A DNA stretch of 64,000 nt, taken from Pardosa pseudoannulata. Lineage: Eukaryota > Arthropoda > Arachnida > Araneae > Lycosidae. Location of the stretch: the NCBI GenBank assembly GCA_032207245.1, contig CM063504.1:83522344-83586343 (forward strand), written 5' to 3'. Every line of letters begins with the position of its first letter. Positions within the stretch are counted from its first letter, which is position 1. Shown in pieces: positions 33,742-44,814 of the stretch. A program made the translations under genes and the position numbers. The notes beneath the pieces were generated by a model, which saw nothing but the letters and a program-made list of their open reading frames with translations, searched no databases and had not been told where the DNA came from.

Positions 33742-34804
33742 TAATAGTTCAACAATAAGTAAAACCCGAGTACTGTCTTTTGGTGAGAGCCAGTGGCATT
33801 CCTTTCCATTTTATTAAAATTTTTTGTTATGTAGAGTACAGATTGCAATCTGAAAGGAAGGTGGACAACTACGTGTTACAAAAGTCTTCAAAACAAAATT
33901 TCAACATATTGCGTCCAATTGCTTTCGAGTTATACGACATACATATGTACATGCAGACAGGTAAAACTAGGTAGAAGTTGGAACTAGGAAAAATGCATTT
34001 AAGGATAGTCAAAATAGATTTATAGTTACTGTTTTCTTGTACATGCGTACAGACAAAGCAAGTTAAAATGTGTCTAGTAACAATGATAATGGAATTTTTT
34101 CGTTAAATACGAACACCGCAAGTTTTTCGTGATTATGGCATTTTATTTCGTACAAGGCAAAAAGGACCTGCGATTTGTTAATTAAAAAGAAAACTTTTAC
34201 AGTAAAAATTAGTACTAATTGATTATTGAAATTTTTACTATTTTACAACATGAAAAGTGCCCTGAGAAAAATTGTCTTTCATTTTAAATACACATGATAA
34301 TACGTACGCCTTTCTTATACCTCCTTAAACACAAGTTTAGGAATTTTTCCGTAACACTCGAACAGAGTATAAATATTGAGTATAATTGTATACTGCAACT
34401 TTCGTGCCCATGAAATTCAATTCAAATTTTAACAAAAATTGAGTATCAAAATAATAGTTTAAAAAGTATTTAGAAGAAATTTTAATGATCTATAGCTATC
34501 CGTTGCCGCTTACGCCATCTAGTAATTAAATCTAGCATTTAAAAATTATAATTAAACTTTCAGATCTCCTATTGTGCATACACGATGCTGGTCTCAATAT
34601 CAATCGTAGATCATCGCGTGGAGGCGACACTGGACTTATAAGGGTGAAATGGCTGCTTCGCGTATACGAGGCGTTGGTCGCGAAGGGGTTAAGTTGCAAA
34701 TGATTTTAATCTAACCAACGGGGTCATAACAGGGGAGCTATTACAAAAATACGAGAAACACGATATAGTTACAAAGGGGGGAAGTAAGGGGGTTTAATCT
34801 CCCC
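33742..34804. other. AT-rich stretch, no gene seen
   Basis: Nothing recognised; a slightly GC-richer patch lies near 34565-34760. Confidence 0.45.
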
Positions 34805-35000
34805 ATGAGGATTGCTGCATAGATGTATTACTGTATAGGTGCTGTATAGATATATTACTGTATAGGTGCTGTATAGATGTATTACTGTATAGATGTATTA
34901 CTATATAGAGGACTGCTGTATAGATGTACTACTATATAGAGAATTGCTGTATAGATGTATTACTATATAAAGGATTGCTGTATAAATGTATACCTCATGA
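34805..35000 (+). repeat. Minisatellite, TGCTGTATAGATGTATTACTATATA-type units
   Basis: Degenerate units of about 17-36 bp built from GCTGTATAGATG and TATTACTATATAG recur about six times. Confidence 0.85.
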
Positions 35001-35453
35001 GAACCGCTGTATTTATTTTGAGAAATGAGTGGAAGGGGAAGAATCCACCCTCCTCCCTTAAGAAATATTTTTTATATAGAGAAAAATGTGATAATATATG
35101 AAGAAAAACTAAAGTCAATACTACGGTTTTTGTTTCTTCTAAAGCAGACGAAGCTTTGTCAAAATTAAAATCATTTATACGTAAGACCAGTGAGAGTGAT
35201 TTCGATTCAGAAGGTCATCATTCTTTGCAGTCAGGTGATCTACTTGCAGAAATCACGTATTACTTACAAAATATTTTCAAATGTGAAACAAATATAATAA
35301 TACTTTATAAAACTGTAAGTACTACCAATGACTGTTGTAAACAAGTAATTAATTTTCACTCCTTTTATCGAATTAAATCGAATTCCGGCATCCGTTTCCC
35401 GTATTCAGTGTTTTTCCATTTCCCTCCCAATTGAAAAATGATGGATAGAGCTT

Positions 35454-35503
<50 letters not shown>

Positions 35504-36110
35504 ATGTATTACTAAAATTGACAAGATTAAATGTTTTGAGACTTTTAAAAGAACTTGTAATTTTTTTCTTCTAAAAAAAAAAAACAGATCTCTTTATGAT
35601 GAATCGGGTAAAAAAAATCTGTTCTAATGAAGATTTTTCGGCAGCTAAAGTACTCTGTTCTCTTACACGACAAATGAAACAACAGGAGTAGAAATGGAAA
35701 AGCGAAAGCGAAATTCCTTCTACTTTGATGAACGGTCGTTTAAACGTTTGGCATTTACGTTTTGTCACTACGTCACGGCGTTGATGATTATCACCCATTT
35801 ACAGGAAACGAGAACCTGAATCAGATGAAATTACCGTTATAACAATCATCACGGGGTTTTTCACCTTTTGTTTATAAAAAACTGCAATTTTCAGTGAACT
35901 TTGGAATAGGGTAAAGAAGGTAATTTTCAAAGTAATTTCAAAAAAATTTCTGTAACAGGAAGTTTAGCTGTTAAATTTAATTAGGGCGAAAAATGATATC
36001 TGATACATAAAAAGCGTAGGTATGCAGTACCGAAATCAACGATATTTATACACTCCGAATGGCAATTGTTGCAACAAGATGTAAACATTAGCTACCGTCG
36101 CTATAAGGCA
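35001..36110. other. Spacer with a (TA)n tract and a weak candidate exon
   Basis: Contains a (TA)n microsatellite at about 35456-35501 and the candidate exon at 35145-35229. The remainder is unique with unrecognised short frames. Confidence 0.45.
35145..35229 (+). other. Weak candidate exon
   Basis: A T-rich tract ending TTTCTTCTAAAGCAG could be a splice acceptor. The following frame reads EALSKLKSFIRKTSESDFD then SEGHHSLQS, an acidic Ser-rich composition unusual for this region. CAG|GTGATC or an earlier ATAC|GTAAGA could be donors. No family is recognised and no partner exon is visible, so this is speculative. Confidence 0.15.
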
Positions 36111-36425
36111 ATTTTTCGCAATGTCACGAACTACTATAATGCCCTTCCCATTCATTTTCATGTTTACAACAGCCAATAGACAAACAATAAACTACCCTTC
36201 CGTTTGAAACTAAAGCCAGAATTGTCATAATTTGAGAATTTGCCCTACTGCGTGAAATCGCCTTATAGAGCGATTTCACGAAAAATTACTAATGCCCTTC
36301 CCAATCATTTTCATGTTTACGATAACCAACAGGCAACCAAGATGTTGCCCTTCTGTTTGAAACGAAAGTCAGAATCGTCATGAGTGAAGATGTGCCCTGC
36401 TGCATGAAATTGCCCTATTTCTAAT
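36111..36425 (+). repeat. ~160-bp tandem duplication
   Basis: The text AATGCCCTTCCCA.TCATTT..CATGTTTAC, with a following CAGAAT.GTCAT and TGCCCT.CTGC.TGAAAT, occurs at about 36138-36270 and again at 36291-36418 with moderate divergence. Confidence 0.8.
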
Positions 36426-36673
36426 ATTGTATCACATGCTATAAATATGAATTATATGTATGAAATCGTCTGGGTACAGGAAATGAAAAGTTAAGTAATG
36501 ATTATAAATATTTATCGCTTTCTTTACCGTGTCTTGACTTAGTAGTTACGTGGCAATAGCTGTTACCTGTGAAGCAAGCCTTCACATTTTTAATCACGAT
36601 TCTTTATAAGCAGCCGTATAGAACGTTAAATAATGATTATGAATATTTTGTCTGAGTTCTACCTAACTCTTAA
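36426..36673. other. Spacer
   Basis: Nothing recognised. Confidence 0.4.
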
Positions 36674-37354
36674 TCCCCCATATAATAATAGCCTAAGTTA
36701 TCTGTCCATCTGTTCTCAAATTTATGAAGCGGTTGGACCTGGAATGGATACATGTATCCATATTGGATTCTTGATGAGTTAGGGTTAGCAACATTCAAAG
36801 AGAGTAAAGTTTATCTTCTCCTAAACTATCCATCTGATTCTAAAATAAAATGGTATAAATATGGTTTATATCACAGCGAAAACTACTATCGTTTTTAAAA
36901 CGTTCGAAATCCACCCTTTCCCCTATTTTCGAGCTTTTAATGTTATTATTTCAAGCCCTATTTTCCCCGGTTAAGAGCAGACGATTAAATTTATCAATTT
37001 GTCACGTGATAAATAGGTAAAAATAACATTTTATTCTAGCATTATGACGTCATTTCTTAAACCATCTCATGTAATCATTTCTTATTTTAAATTACTTAAA
37101 TATTATCTGCATCATTTTCATACATTTTATCACTGAACTTAGATATGACGTAAATAATTTTCTTTTATATTTCGCTTAAATAATAGATTAGGTACGTATG
37201 TGATAATTTTAAATTTTATCATCGATTATTTTTTGTTGCAAGATAATTCTCAACCAAAAAAGAAACCATTTTTTTACCTGCCTCATAAAGAACTTTACAA
37301 TCCTGGAAAATAAAAAAAAATACTTATCCCGTCATATGATGGGCTATATGATTG
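36674..37354 (+). mobile_element. Non-autonomous Helitron, copy 2
   Basis: Starts A|TCCCCCATATAATAATAGCC and ends with the hairpin CCCGTCATATGATGGG, then CTATATGATTG|T. It lies between A and T without target duplication. It matches copies at 20337, 39250 and 56700 along its length, and the hairpin carries one mismatch. Confidence 0.8.
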
Positions 37355-37666
37355 TAATGAATATTTTCGTGACAGTAAATGGTAATATTTCTTACATCGG
37401 TCATATTTAGTTGAATTCGGTGATTTTGTGTATGAAAATATAAAACTAAAATCGACTCTGCAGGTCGCGCGGTGGTTTGTAGCAAATAAATAATGAAATT
37501 AAAAATAAATTGCTTTAAATTCAGTAACTTTATGTGTCTCTTTATACTATTGATTCATAAACTACAGGTTGTGACCCCATTTGGTTTTGCGTAAAATTTA
37601 TTTTAGACTCGTAAATTTAGAAATACATTACAGTTGTAATATTTTTCTGGCACTCAGTGCCGTATA
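37355..37666. other. Spacer between Helitron and Tigger elements
   Basis: AT-rich; nothing recognised. Confidence 0.4.
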
Positions 37667-37961
37667 CAGTAAGACCCCGCTTAACGCTGTTTCGTTTAGC
37701 GCTGTTTCGGTTTAGCGCTCTTTTATTTCAACCCGGGGATTCCCCCAAATTGCTTACAGAGCTACATATTTCAAAAAGTGTAATTGTGGTTCTTGTTTGG
37801 TGCAGTGCTATACGGAAGCATTTTTATCATTTGAAATATTTGTTGACATTATTGTAAGTATAAATTTATACAATACTATAACGATTAATACAGTGACAAA
37901 TATTATGATCTTTAGTTTTTATCATGGGTGATAATAAAAAACAAGAAAAGATAAGGTAAAT

Positions 37962-38132
37962 GTGGAAGACGTCGAAGAAATAGTTCAAGAAACAGCAGCT
38001 AGTCTTTCTAATGATGAGCTCAAGGAATTAACTGAGCAAGAAGAAAACAAAAATATTGATAGTAGTGATTTCGAAGAAGAGCAAACAGAACTTTCGATGG
38101 CGTTTGTAAAAAGGAGTTTGACCACTATGTAA
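37962..38132 (+). pseudogene. Tigger transposase C-terminal fragment
   Basis: An open frame with no start codon of its own begins VEDVEEIVQETAASL and continues with NDELKEL, then a Glu/Asp-rich stretch and KRSLTTM before a stop. Tigger-1/TIGD1-type proteins have a closely similar acidic region (VEDVEELL ... DLxEL ... EEE ... KxFTTK) near their C-terminus, after the DDE domain. The fragment is about 56 residues and lies 3' of a deletion that removed the catalytic domain. It is not functional alone. Confidence 0.7.
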
Positions 38133-38359
38133 GGTTCACTTTTATGTATCGATTAAAGAATCGTAATCGTTTAGTTTATGTTAACTTGTAAAAATGAAAG
38201 TTGGCAACATATGTGTATTGTCGATGTCCGCCATGATTGTGACTTACGCAGTTGCTTTACGAATAATAAATCTTTGTGTTTGTGATTAAGAACTCTTTCC
38301 CAAAATCTAAATTATTACAAGGCTGATATTAAATCAACCTTATAACTATACCTGAAATT

Positions 38360-38569
38360 ATGGACCAATTTGTTAATAAGGATGCAAATTTTGACAGGAG
38401 TTTAAAAGCAAGACGGGGTGTTATAGATGCTTTATCCACTTATCTACAACTTCTAACAAAATGCAAAACGCAAACTACATTAGATGCCTTCTTGACAAAA
38501 AGGCAAAAATTCCGCCATGATTGTGACTTACGCAGTTGCTTTACGAATAATAAATCTTTGTGTTTATGA
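38360..38569 (+). pseudogene. Tigger transposase tail, first tandem copy
   Basis: Begins MDQFVNKDANFDRS and includes KARRGVIDALSTY and TQTTLDAFLTKRQK. The pattern (F-x-R-x-x-K-x-x-R-G-V-x-x-A-L-x-x-Y ... Q-T-T-L-D-x-F) is the terminal segment of Tigger/TIGD1-type transposases. It then reads out of frame into the next 284-bp duplicate. The ATG is probably not a native start, because this region is internal in the family. Confidence 0.7.
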
Positions 38570-38643
38570 TTAAGAACTCTTTCCCAAAATCTAAATTATT
38601 ACAAGGCTGATATTAAATCAACCTTATAACTATAGCTGAAATT

Positions 38644-38859
38644 ATGGACCAATTTGTTGAAAAGGATGCAAATTTTGACAGGAGTTCAAAAGCAAGACGG
38701 GGTGTTATAGATGCTTTATCCACTTATCAACAACTTCTAACAAAATGCAAAAGGAAAACGCAAACTACATTAGATGCCTTCTTGACAAAAAGGCAAAAAT
38801 TGGAAACACAGCATAGACTGAATGATCTGACTGACTTAGAATTTTATTTGTTTTTATAA
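38644..38859 (+). pseudogene. Tigger transposase tail, second tandem copy
   Basis: Begins MDQFVEKDANFDRS and retains KARRGVIDALSTY, then LTKCKRKTQTTLDAF. This copy continues past KRQK to its own C-terminus (LTDLEFYLFL) and so is closer to the ancestral end than the first copy. The KRK insertion restores the usual spacing before TQTTLD. Confidence 0.7.
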
Positions 38860-39249
38860 GTATATTTGTTTATATATTGTTTTTATTTTTGTAAGAAATA
38901 GATGTTTGGTTTTATTTTTCTTTAAAAATTTATTAAATTTAATACCTAACCAATTTTTTTATCCATTTTCCCCTAACCCCATTATTTGCATGTTAAGATA
39001 GCCTCGTTTAGTGCTGTTTCGCATTACGCTCTACTTTGATGGAACAGATCCCCCGCGTTAAGCGAGGTCTTACTGTACTTAATTTGCATTGACTTTTTCA
39101 GGTTCAACATTTATTTAAATCCAAAGATTACATCCAGTAACATCCAATATTGCTCCAAGATATAATTTGTTACACAGCTAAAAACAACCACATGATTTTC
39201 TTTGATTAATTTTGTATTTTTAAATCTAGAACTAAAAAAATTCTTATCA

Positions 39250-39901
39250 TCCCCTCTATAATAATAGCCTAAGTTATCTGTACGTCTGTCCTCGATTTTA
39301 TGAAGCGGTTGGACCTGGAATGGATAGAGGCATCCATAGTTAGCAAAATTCAAAGAGAGTAATGTTTATCTTCTCCTAAACTATAGATCCGATTCTAAAA
39401 TAAATTGGTATAAATAGGCTTCATATCACAGCGAAAAATACTGCCTTCTTTAAAACGTTCGAAATCCACCTCTTCCCCTCTTTTCGAGCTTTTAAGGCCA
39501 TTATTTCAACTCCTATTTTCCCCGGTTAAGAGCAGGCGATTCAATTTATTATTTATATAATGATAAATAGGTAAAAATAACATTTTTCTAGCATTATGAC
39601 GTCATTCCTTTAACCATCTCATTTAATCACTTCTTATTTTAAATTATTTAAATTATGCCTTATTTTCATACGTTTTATCATTGAACTTAGATATTACGTA
39701 AATAATTTTCTTTTATATTTGGCTTAAATTATAGATTAGGTACATATGGAATAATTTTAAATTGAATCATCGATTATTTTTTGTTGCAAGATAATTCTCA
39801 GCCAAACAACAAACCATTTTTTTACCTGCCTCATAAGGTACTTTAGAATTTTGGAAAATTAAAAATTTTCCTGTCCCGTCATATGACGGGCTATATGCTA
39901 G
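39250..39901 (+). mobile_element. Non-autonomous Helitron, copy 3 (best-preserved ends)
   Basis: Starts A|TCCCCTCTATAATAATAGC and ends with the perfect 16-bp palindrome CCCGTCATATGACGGG, followed by CTATATGCTAG|T. The TC start, 3' hairpin, CTAG terminus and A/T insertion point are the full set of Helitron signatures. No Rep/helicase is encoded. It lies 175 bp after the Tigger element. Confidence 0.88.
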
Positions 39902-40984
39902 TATATGAATATTATTTATCATCAAAGAAATAAATTATTTATGGTACAATATGCATTTTTATGCATTTATTTTATATTTAATACTTGGGATCACGGAACA
40001 ATCTCCATTATCAAATGGGATCATGGGAAAAAAAAAAAAACGCTTAATAATAACTGCTGCCATATACGATCAATCGGTGCATTTGGAAACCACACGACCG
40101 AAAATATAAGCCCGATTCCAGAAATGAATTCCGGATATAAAACGGCCGAAAAAAGTCTTTTTTAGGAAGATATATGGAATATATCATGCAAGGAATAGAT
40201 CGAAATTGAGGCCATCTCTAGGGTTGAATAATTGATCTGTCTGTATGAACAGTAGTAGTCATAGAGTAGGTAAATGCAATTAGCTGGTGGCTGCACTGCC
40301 GCTCGACGCTTGGCAAAAACGATCATACAACACTCAGCAGATATGTGACAAGCATTCATAAGTAGCAAAAATTCCCCTCTGCTCATCAATAAAGACCAAG
40401 CGTTGAAAAGGAAAATTTCGCACATTGCTAGAGTGGCATAAATGGTACACGCACCTGGCCGCACCTCGTAGATTCATGATTTTGGAAGTTGGAGAACGAG
40501 TAAAATGTAGATTATCCAGCGTGATTCACATGCATCAAGGTTGTGAAATGAATAATATTAGGTGACATTAGTTTTCTGATGACTTACAATCAGTTCATGA
40601 TTCAAAACTATGTAATGTTTGTCATTATTATGCTGAAATATTCTAAAATACCTATTAGTATTGTAATTTGGCCTTAATTTTGCATCCCAAAACTTTGAAA
40701 CAGTCAGTGCGGAAATAGCTTCATAAAATGTAATAATGAATTCAGTTTTACCTAATTATTTGTGCATAATAAAAAGTTGCACAATTGCGGATCTTTATGA
40801 TGATATACAATGATACGTCAGGAAATTAGCTTCTTCTTTTAATATAATTTAAAATTATAAACTAATGTATTTTCAATATTTCAATATTTTACATAAAAAT
40901 GTGGACATAATATGTCATGAGACGCAACCAATATCAAAAAGGAAAACCTTTAAAGCTTCTTTTAATTTACATTTTTTAACTAGA
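39902..40984. other. Stretch without recognised gene
   Basis: A less AT-rich patch at about 40200-40480 carries a 100-codon minus-strand frame (40162-40464). Its residues show no known domain. Confidence 0.4.
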
Positions 40985-41490
40985 ATGATGTTATCTTTAT
41001 TCTTTCAATTCAATATGGCTAGATGCTCAATTTGCATGCAAAGACACTAATATTCAAAAGAAAAATGGGACCTTAATACATTAATGTGTGTTTTAGCTGG
41101 ACACACAATATTTTATATGAGTAAATACATTCTCTAATAAAATATAAATATAGCTACTACAATGATAGTTATGGTACTTATATAACATGTAATATTGTAT
41201 TATCTTTATTCTTTTCTTTTCTTTTGAAGTTCTCCTTAAAAGCTTCAGAAATCATAGTAGCATTGCATTTCCTCAAATAATATATTTACAATGAAGGAGG
41301 AGGATGGGACTGTCGAATAATTGAATTTGTGTGATTTTCCTCTAGTCCCTGGACACACACATATTTTATACTCCGAGTCCAATATATTTTCTCTAAATCC
41401 ATCACAGTGCTGTGACGGTAAATAAAAATCCTGAGGCTACTACAATGAACAAATGAGTCATGGTCTTAACCTTATATAGAACATGTAGTT
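40985..41490 (+). repeat. Two diverged copies of a ~260-bp repeat
   Basis: Blocks at about 40985-41200 and 41210-41490 share TATTCTTT, CACTAATATTCA/CAAATAATATATTTACAA, GGACACACA..ATTTTATA and ATAAATA..GCTACTACAATGA landmarks in the same order. A third copy lies at 44200-44485. The 3' part merges into the 193-bp array at 41409. Confidence 0.65.
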
Positions 41491-42180
41491 ATTGTTTATG
41501 TATCTAATAATGGCATGCAGTTTGTATAGTTTGAAAAGTGTATCTCCTCCTCCAAATCATTGTTACCAAGAATATTTCGTAGTATTTTTCTGATTTCTTC
41601 TGGTAAATAAAAACCCGAGGTTCCTACAATGAACCAATGAGTCCTGGTCTTAACCTTACATGGGACGTGTAATTATTGTTTATGTATCTAATAATGGTAC
41701 GCTGTTTGTAAATTTTGTACAATTTCAAAAGTGTATGGCTTCCTCCAAATCATTGTTACCAAGATTATTTCGTAGTATTTTTCTGATTTCTTCTTGCAAA
41801 TAAAAATCCAATGTTCATACAACGAACCAATGAGTCCTGGTCTTAACCTTACATGGGACGTGTAATTATTGTTTATGTATCTAATAATGGTACGCTGTTT
41901 GTAAATTTTGTACAATTTCAAAAGTGTATGGCTTCCTCCAAATCATTGTTACCAAGATTATTTCGTAGTATTTTTCTGATTTCTTCTTGCAAATAAAAAT
42001 CCAATGTTCATACAACGAACCAATGAGTCCTGGTCTTAACCTTACAGGGAACATGTAGTTATTGTTTATGTACTTAATAATGGCATACTGTTTGTAAATT
42101 TTGTACAATTTCAAATGTGTATCGCTTCCTCCAAATCATTGTTACCGAGATTATTTCGTAGTATTTTTCTGATTAATTCA
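41409..42180 (+). repeat. Tandem array with 193-bp period
   Basis: The anchor CCAAATCATTGTTACC occurs at 41552, 41745, 41938 and 42131, each 193 bp apart. The two central units (41693-41885 and 41886-42078) are nearly identical, giving two near-identical 77-codon minus-strand frames that are repeat artefacts. The unit includes GAACCAATGAGTCCTGGTCT, also seen in the 44200-44485 block. Confidence 0.93.
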
Positions 42181-42803
42181 TGCTTAGTCATTGTCACTGT
42201 GTCTGATGCATATATTAAGATGGGTCTAATACAATGGAATCAAATAACTTGAAATCCCGAGGGTGTTGCAACTCCCCAAATCTACTAAAACATCATAAAT
42301 ATGTGTTCGATAAAATTAAAAAGACTAATAAATTTCATAAGTATGAAAATTATTTTTTATTATCCACAAATTTACCTTCTGGTGAACCTTACTTAATTAA
42401 TTAATAAAATGCATTCTTCTTGTCTTGCTTTTAGAGAGACTGACAATAACATTTTCTTTAATTTCTGTGCTACTTTTGAGCAGGTTTATCTCAATTTAAA
42501 TCATGCCAAAAGCCTATATAGCCTATCGTGAATCTTGGATATGTTTTTAATTCTCTTGAACAATGAAAAACAGAGATCTAGCTCTGATAAAAATGAAGTA
42601 CTAGCTATGACATGATTTTTATCTGTAAAATTTTGTCCAAATATTGAAAGATACGAAGCTAACTCGATAAACACTATGAGCAGAATACAAACAAAGCAAA
42701 GGAACTGCTTGATGCGCATTGTCGATCTCTGTGCACTTAACTGCTATTGCAAATGCTCGTGCGCACATCAAGATAAGTAAGTTATGGCTATGATAAGGCC
42801 CCT
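42181..42803. other. Spacer, nothing recognised
   Basis: Two overlapping minus-strand frames (72 and 66 codons) lack motifs. Confidence 0.4.
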
Positions 42804-43085
42804 CCACACTATGGTCCACTGCAAACTATTACCACCGTCTGGAGGGGGTTTGGCTTATCGTGGTCGATGGCGGCAGACGATAAAATAGCCTTGGCTATCA
42901 ATGGCTTCAAAGGCGGTTTTTCTCCCAAGATCAAAGGCAGCCAGATGAGCAGTTAAAGTGCGCAGTAGATCCTATGGACGAATCCATGCAATCGGCTCAT
43001 TTAGTGGCCCAGCGTGTGGATGCAACCCGTGAACCATCGTTCAAGGCTACCATCAGGAAGTGGTAAGCAATTGACCATAGTGTGG
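42804..43085. mobile_element. 282-bp element with CCACACTATGGTC ends
   Basis: Left end CCACACTATGGTC and right end GACCATAGTGTGG are perfect 13-bp inverted repeats. The interior is markedly GC-richer than both flanks. CACTATGG resembles the conserved start of Transib-type termini, but no 5-bp target duplication is visible, so the class is open. No transposase is encoded. Confidence 0.55.
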
Positions 43086-43202
43086 AAGCTACAATACACA
43101 GTCTAAACTGGCATGCAGTGAGCTGGCGCCGTGTAGTGACCCAGCTCATGTGCAAATTGAAAATTGTTTTTGATTGTTGATGATAACATCAAATATTTCA
43201 AG

Positions 43203-43205
<3 letters not shown>

Positions 43206-43294
<89 letters not shown>

Positions 43295-43298
43295 TATA
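43206..43298. repeat. (TA)n microsatellite
   Basis: About 90 bp of TA with a TAGATA interruption near 43236. Three overlapping Ile-Tyr frames here are artefacts. Confidence 0.96.
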
Positions 43299-44199
43299 CT
43301 TAAAACAGAAAGCTTTTTCTAGCGGCAGTCCGGTTGATGACATTACTACATCAATCCTTGCAATTTCGGTTTGAAATGAAAGATATATATTCATAAATGA
43401 TCAAACGCCCGTTTTTATGAAAATAATCGGCATTAATTAGCGGAATTTACAATTAAAGTTTACATTTTACCTCATGCGCTATACCTCTATGAGCATGTGC
43501 ATGCTCAATGCAATGGGGCTTCCCCTGCATATAACGCCATTCAGTCTTCACGTGTGTTTATTTCTCACTTTAAGAGTCTATGCTGATATTTTTTTCGAGA
43601 GAACAATGCTATATTTCTGTGTATTTTTGAGGATGTTTAACCTGTATAAGGTAATGGATATTATTTATTTCAAGCTGTTTCAGTTTATATTTACAATAAA
43701 GAAAACATGCATCTCCAACTTTAAGTTGCAAACGGTGGTAGAATTCGTGAAATGTTGGTAGTTTAATAAAAATTTTATTGTTTGTGATGAGCCTGGTACA
43801 TTACCAATTTTCCATTACTCAGAAGATTATTCAAATTTGTTACGGATATATGGATGGAGAATATTCAGGAAGTGTAGATTTGATTTTACTGAGTATTTAT
43901 TTTGCGTACATCACGTAACTAAACGTTCTGCTACCATTGCTTATGTTTCCGGGAATAAAATATGCAATCTACTACAAGCAAAACAGTTTCCTCTCCATTC
44001 ATACAGTGGGGAAAAGTTCACCGTCGTGTTTTGATGAATAACCGATAGTAAATAACTTAACTAATATATTTCATATCAACAAAATGGGAAAGTGGGGGGG
44101 GGGAAGCAATGCTTATACATGAACCGCTCCAGTCTAATAAGAAGTGCAGTAAAATACACACTTAACGTGGTTCCTTCCATCGGAACTCGTACCTGATTC
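43299..44199. other. Stretch without recognised gene
   Basis: A 95-codon plus-strand frame at 43474-43761 and a 65-codon frame at 43837-44034 are Phe/Cys-rich and show no domain. A GGGGGGGGGG run sits near 44094-44103. Confidence 0.4.
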
Positions 44200-44485
44200 C
44201 CTTTTCCCTTTTCTTTTGAGGCTCAAATGGCGTTAAAGGAGCTCGAGAGCTCTTGCACTGCATTTCCTCAAACACTAATATTCATGACAAGGGGAAAGAG
44301 GGGGGACTGTCGTATAATTGAATTTGTACGATCTTCCTCCCGTCCCGGGACAAACACACATATTTTACACTCCGAGTCCAATAAATTATCTCTAAATCCA
44401 TTACACTGCTGTGACAGTAAATAAAAACCCTGAGGCGCCTATTATGAACCGATGAGTCCTGGTCTCAACCCTATTTGGGACGTGG
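44200..44485 (+). repeat. Third copy of the 41210-41490 repeat
   Basis: Shares TTGCACTGCATTTCCTCAAA, CACACATATTTTACACTCCG and CTGTGACAGTAAATAAAAA with 41210-41490, and GATGAGTCCTGGTCT with the 193-bp array. It is clearly less AT-rich than the other copies. Confidence 0.8.
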
Positions 44486-44814
44486 AGTGATTGCTCCCCA
44501 GCTCCTCCCTCCCAAAAGACAAAGGGATCAACCTTTCTCTCCCCCCTGCCATAAAAAGAGTGACTCAGTGTGAAGGGTCTACTTTTTAATTTTTGTTGTT
44601 CCCTAGTTATGGGAGCAACCCAGCTTCAAAGATCGTTCGCCGGTAACGCAGATTAGGGGGTGGATGAGAGAAAATTTACAAGGGGATGGAGCGTGTTTCC
44701 CCCTATCGTCTGCCATGTGGTAACAATGATGCCGATTAGGGATTTAACACACATATCTACTAATGATGAACTGGATGTTTTGCTTGAAAATGTTCAAAGA
44801 GAACTCACTAATTG
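44486..44814. other. Spacer before the 99-bp array
   Basis: GC-richer start, then an unrecognised 60-codon frame (44660-44842) that runs into the first array unit. Confidence 0.4.

Larger units (their letters stand above)
37667..39075 (+). mobile_element. Internally deleted Tigger element
   Basis: Terminal inverted repeats CAGTAAGACCCCGCTTAACG and CGTTAAGCGAGGTCTTACTG are bordered by TA on both sides (37665-37666 and 39076-39077). Inner subterminal text TTTAGCGCTGTTTCG recurs inverted near the right end. Only the transposase C-terminal region remains (37962-38132 and two tail copies), so the HTH and DDE parts are gone. The tail segment is tandemly duplicated with a 284-bp period (38229-38512 and 38513-38796). 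Confidence 0.9.

Noticed and set aside
41688..42114. Two near-identical 77-codon minus-strand frames as a duplicated gene
   Set aside because: They arise from near-identical 193-bp array units and overlap each other in frame-independent DNA duplication.
43103..43394. Three Ile-Tyr-rich frames
   Set aside because: They are produced by a (TA)n tract.
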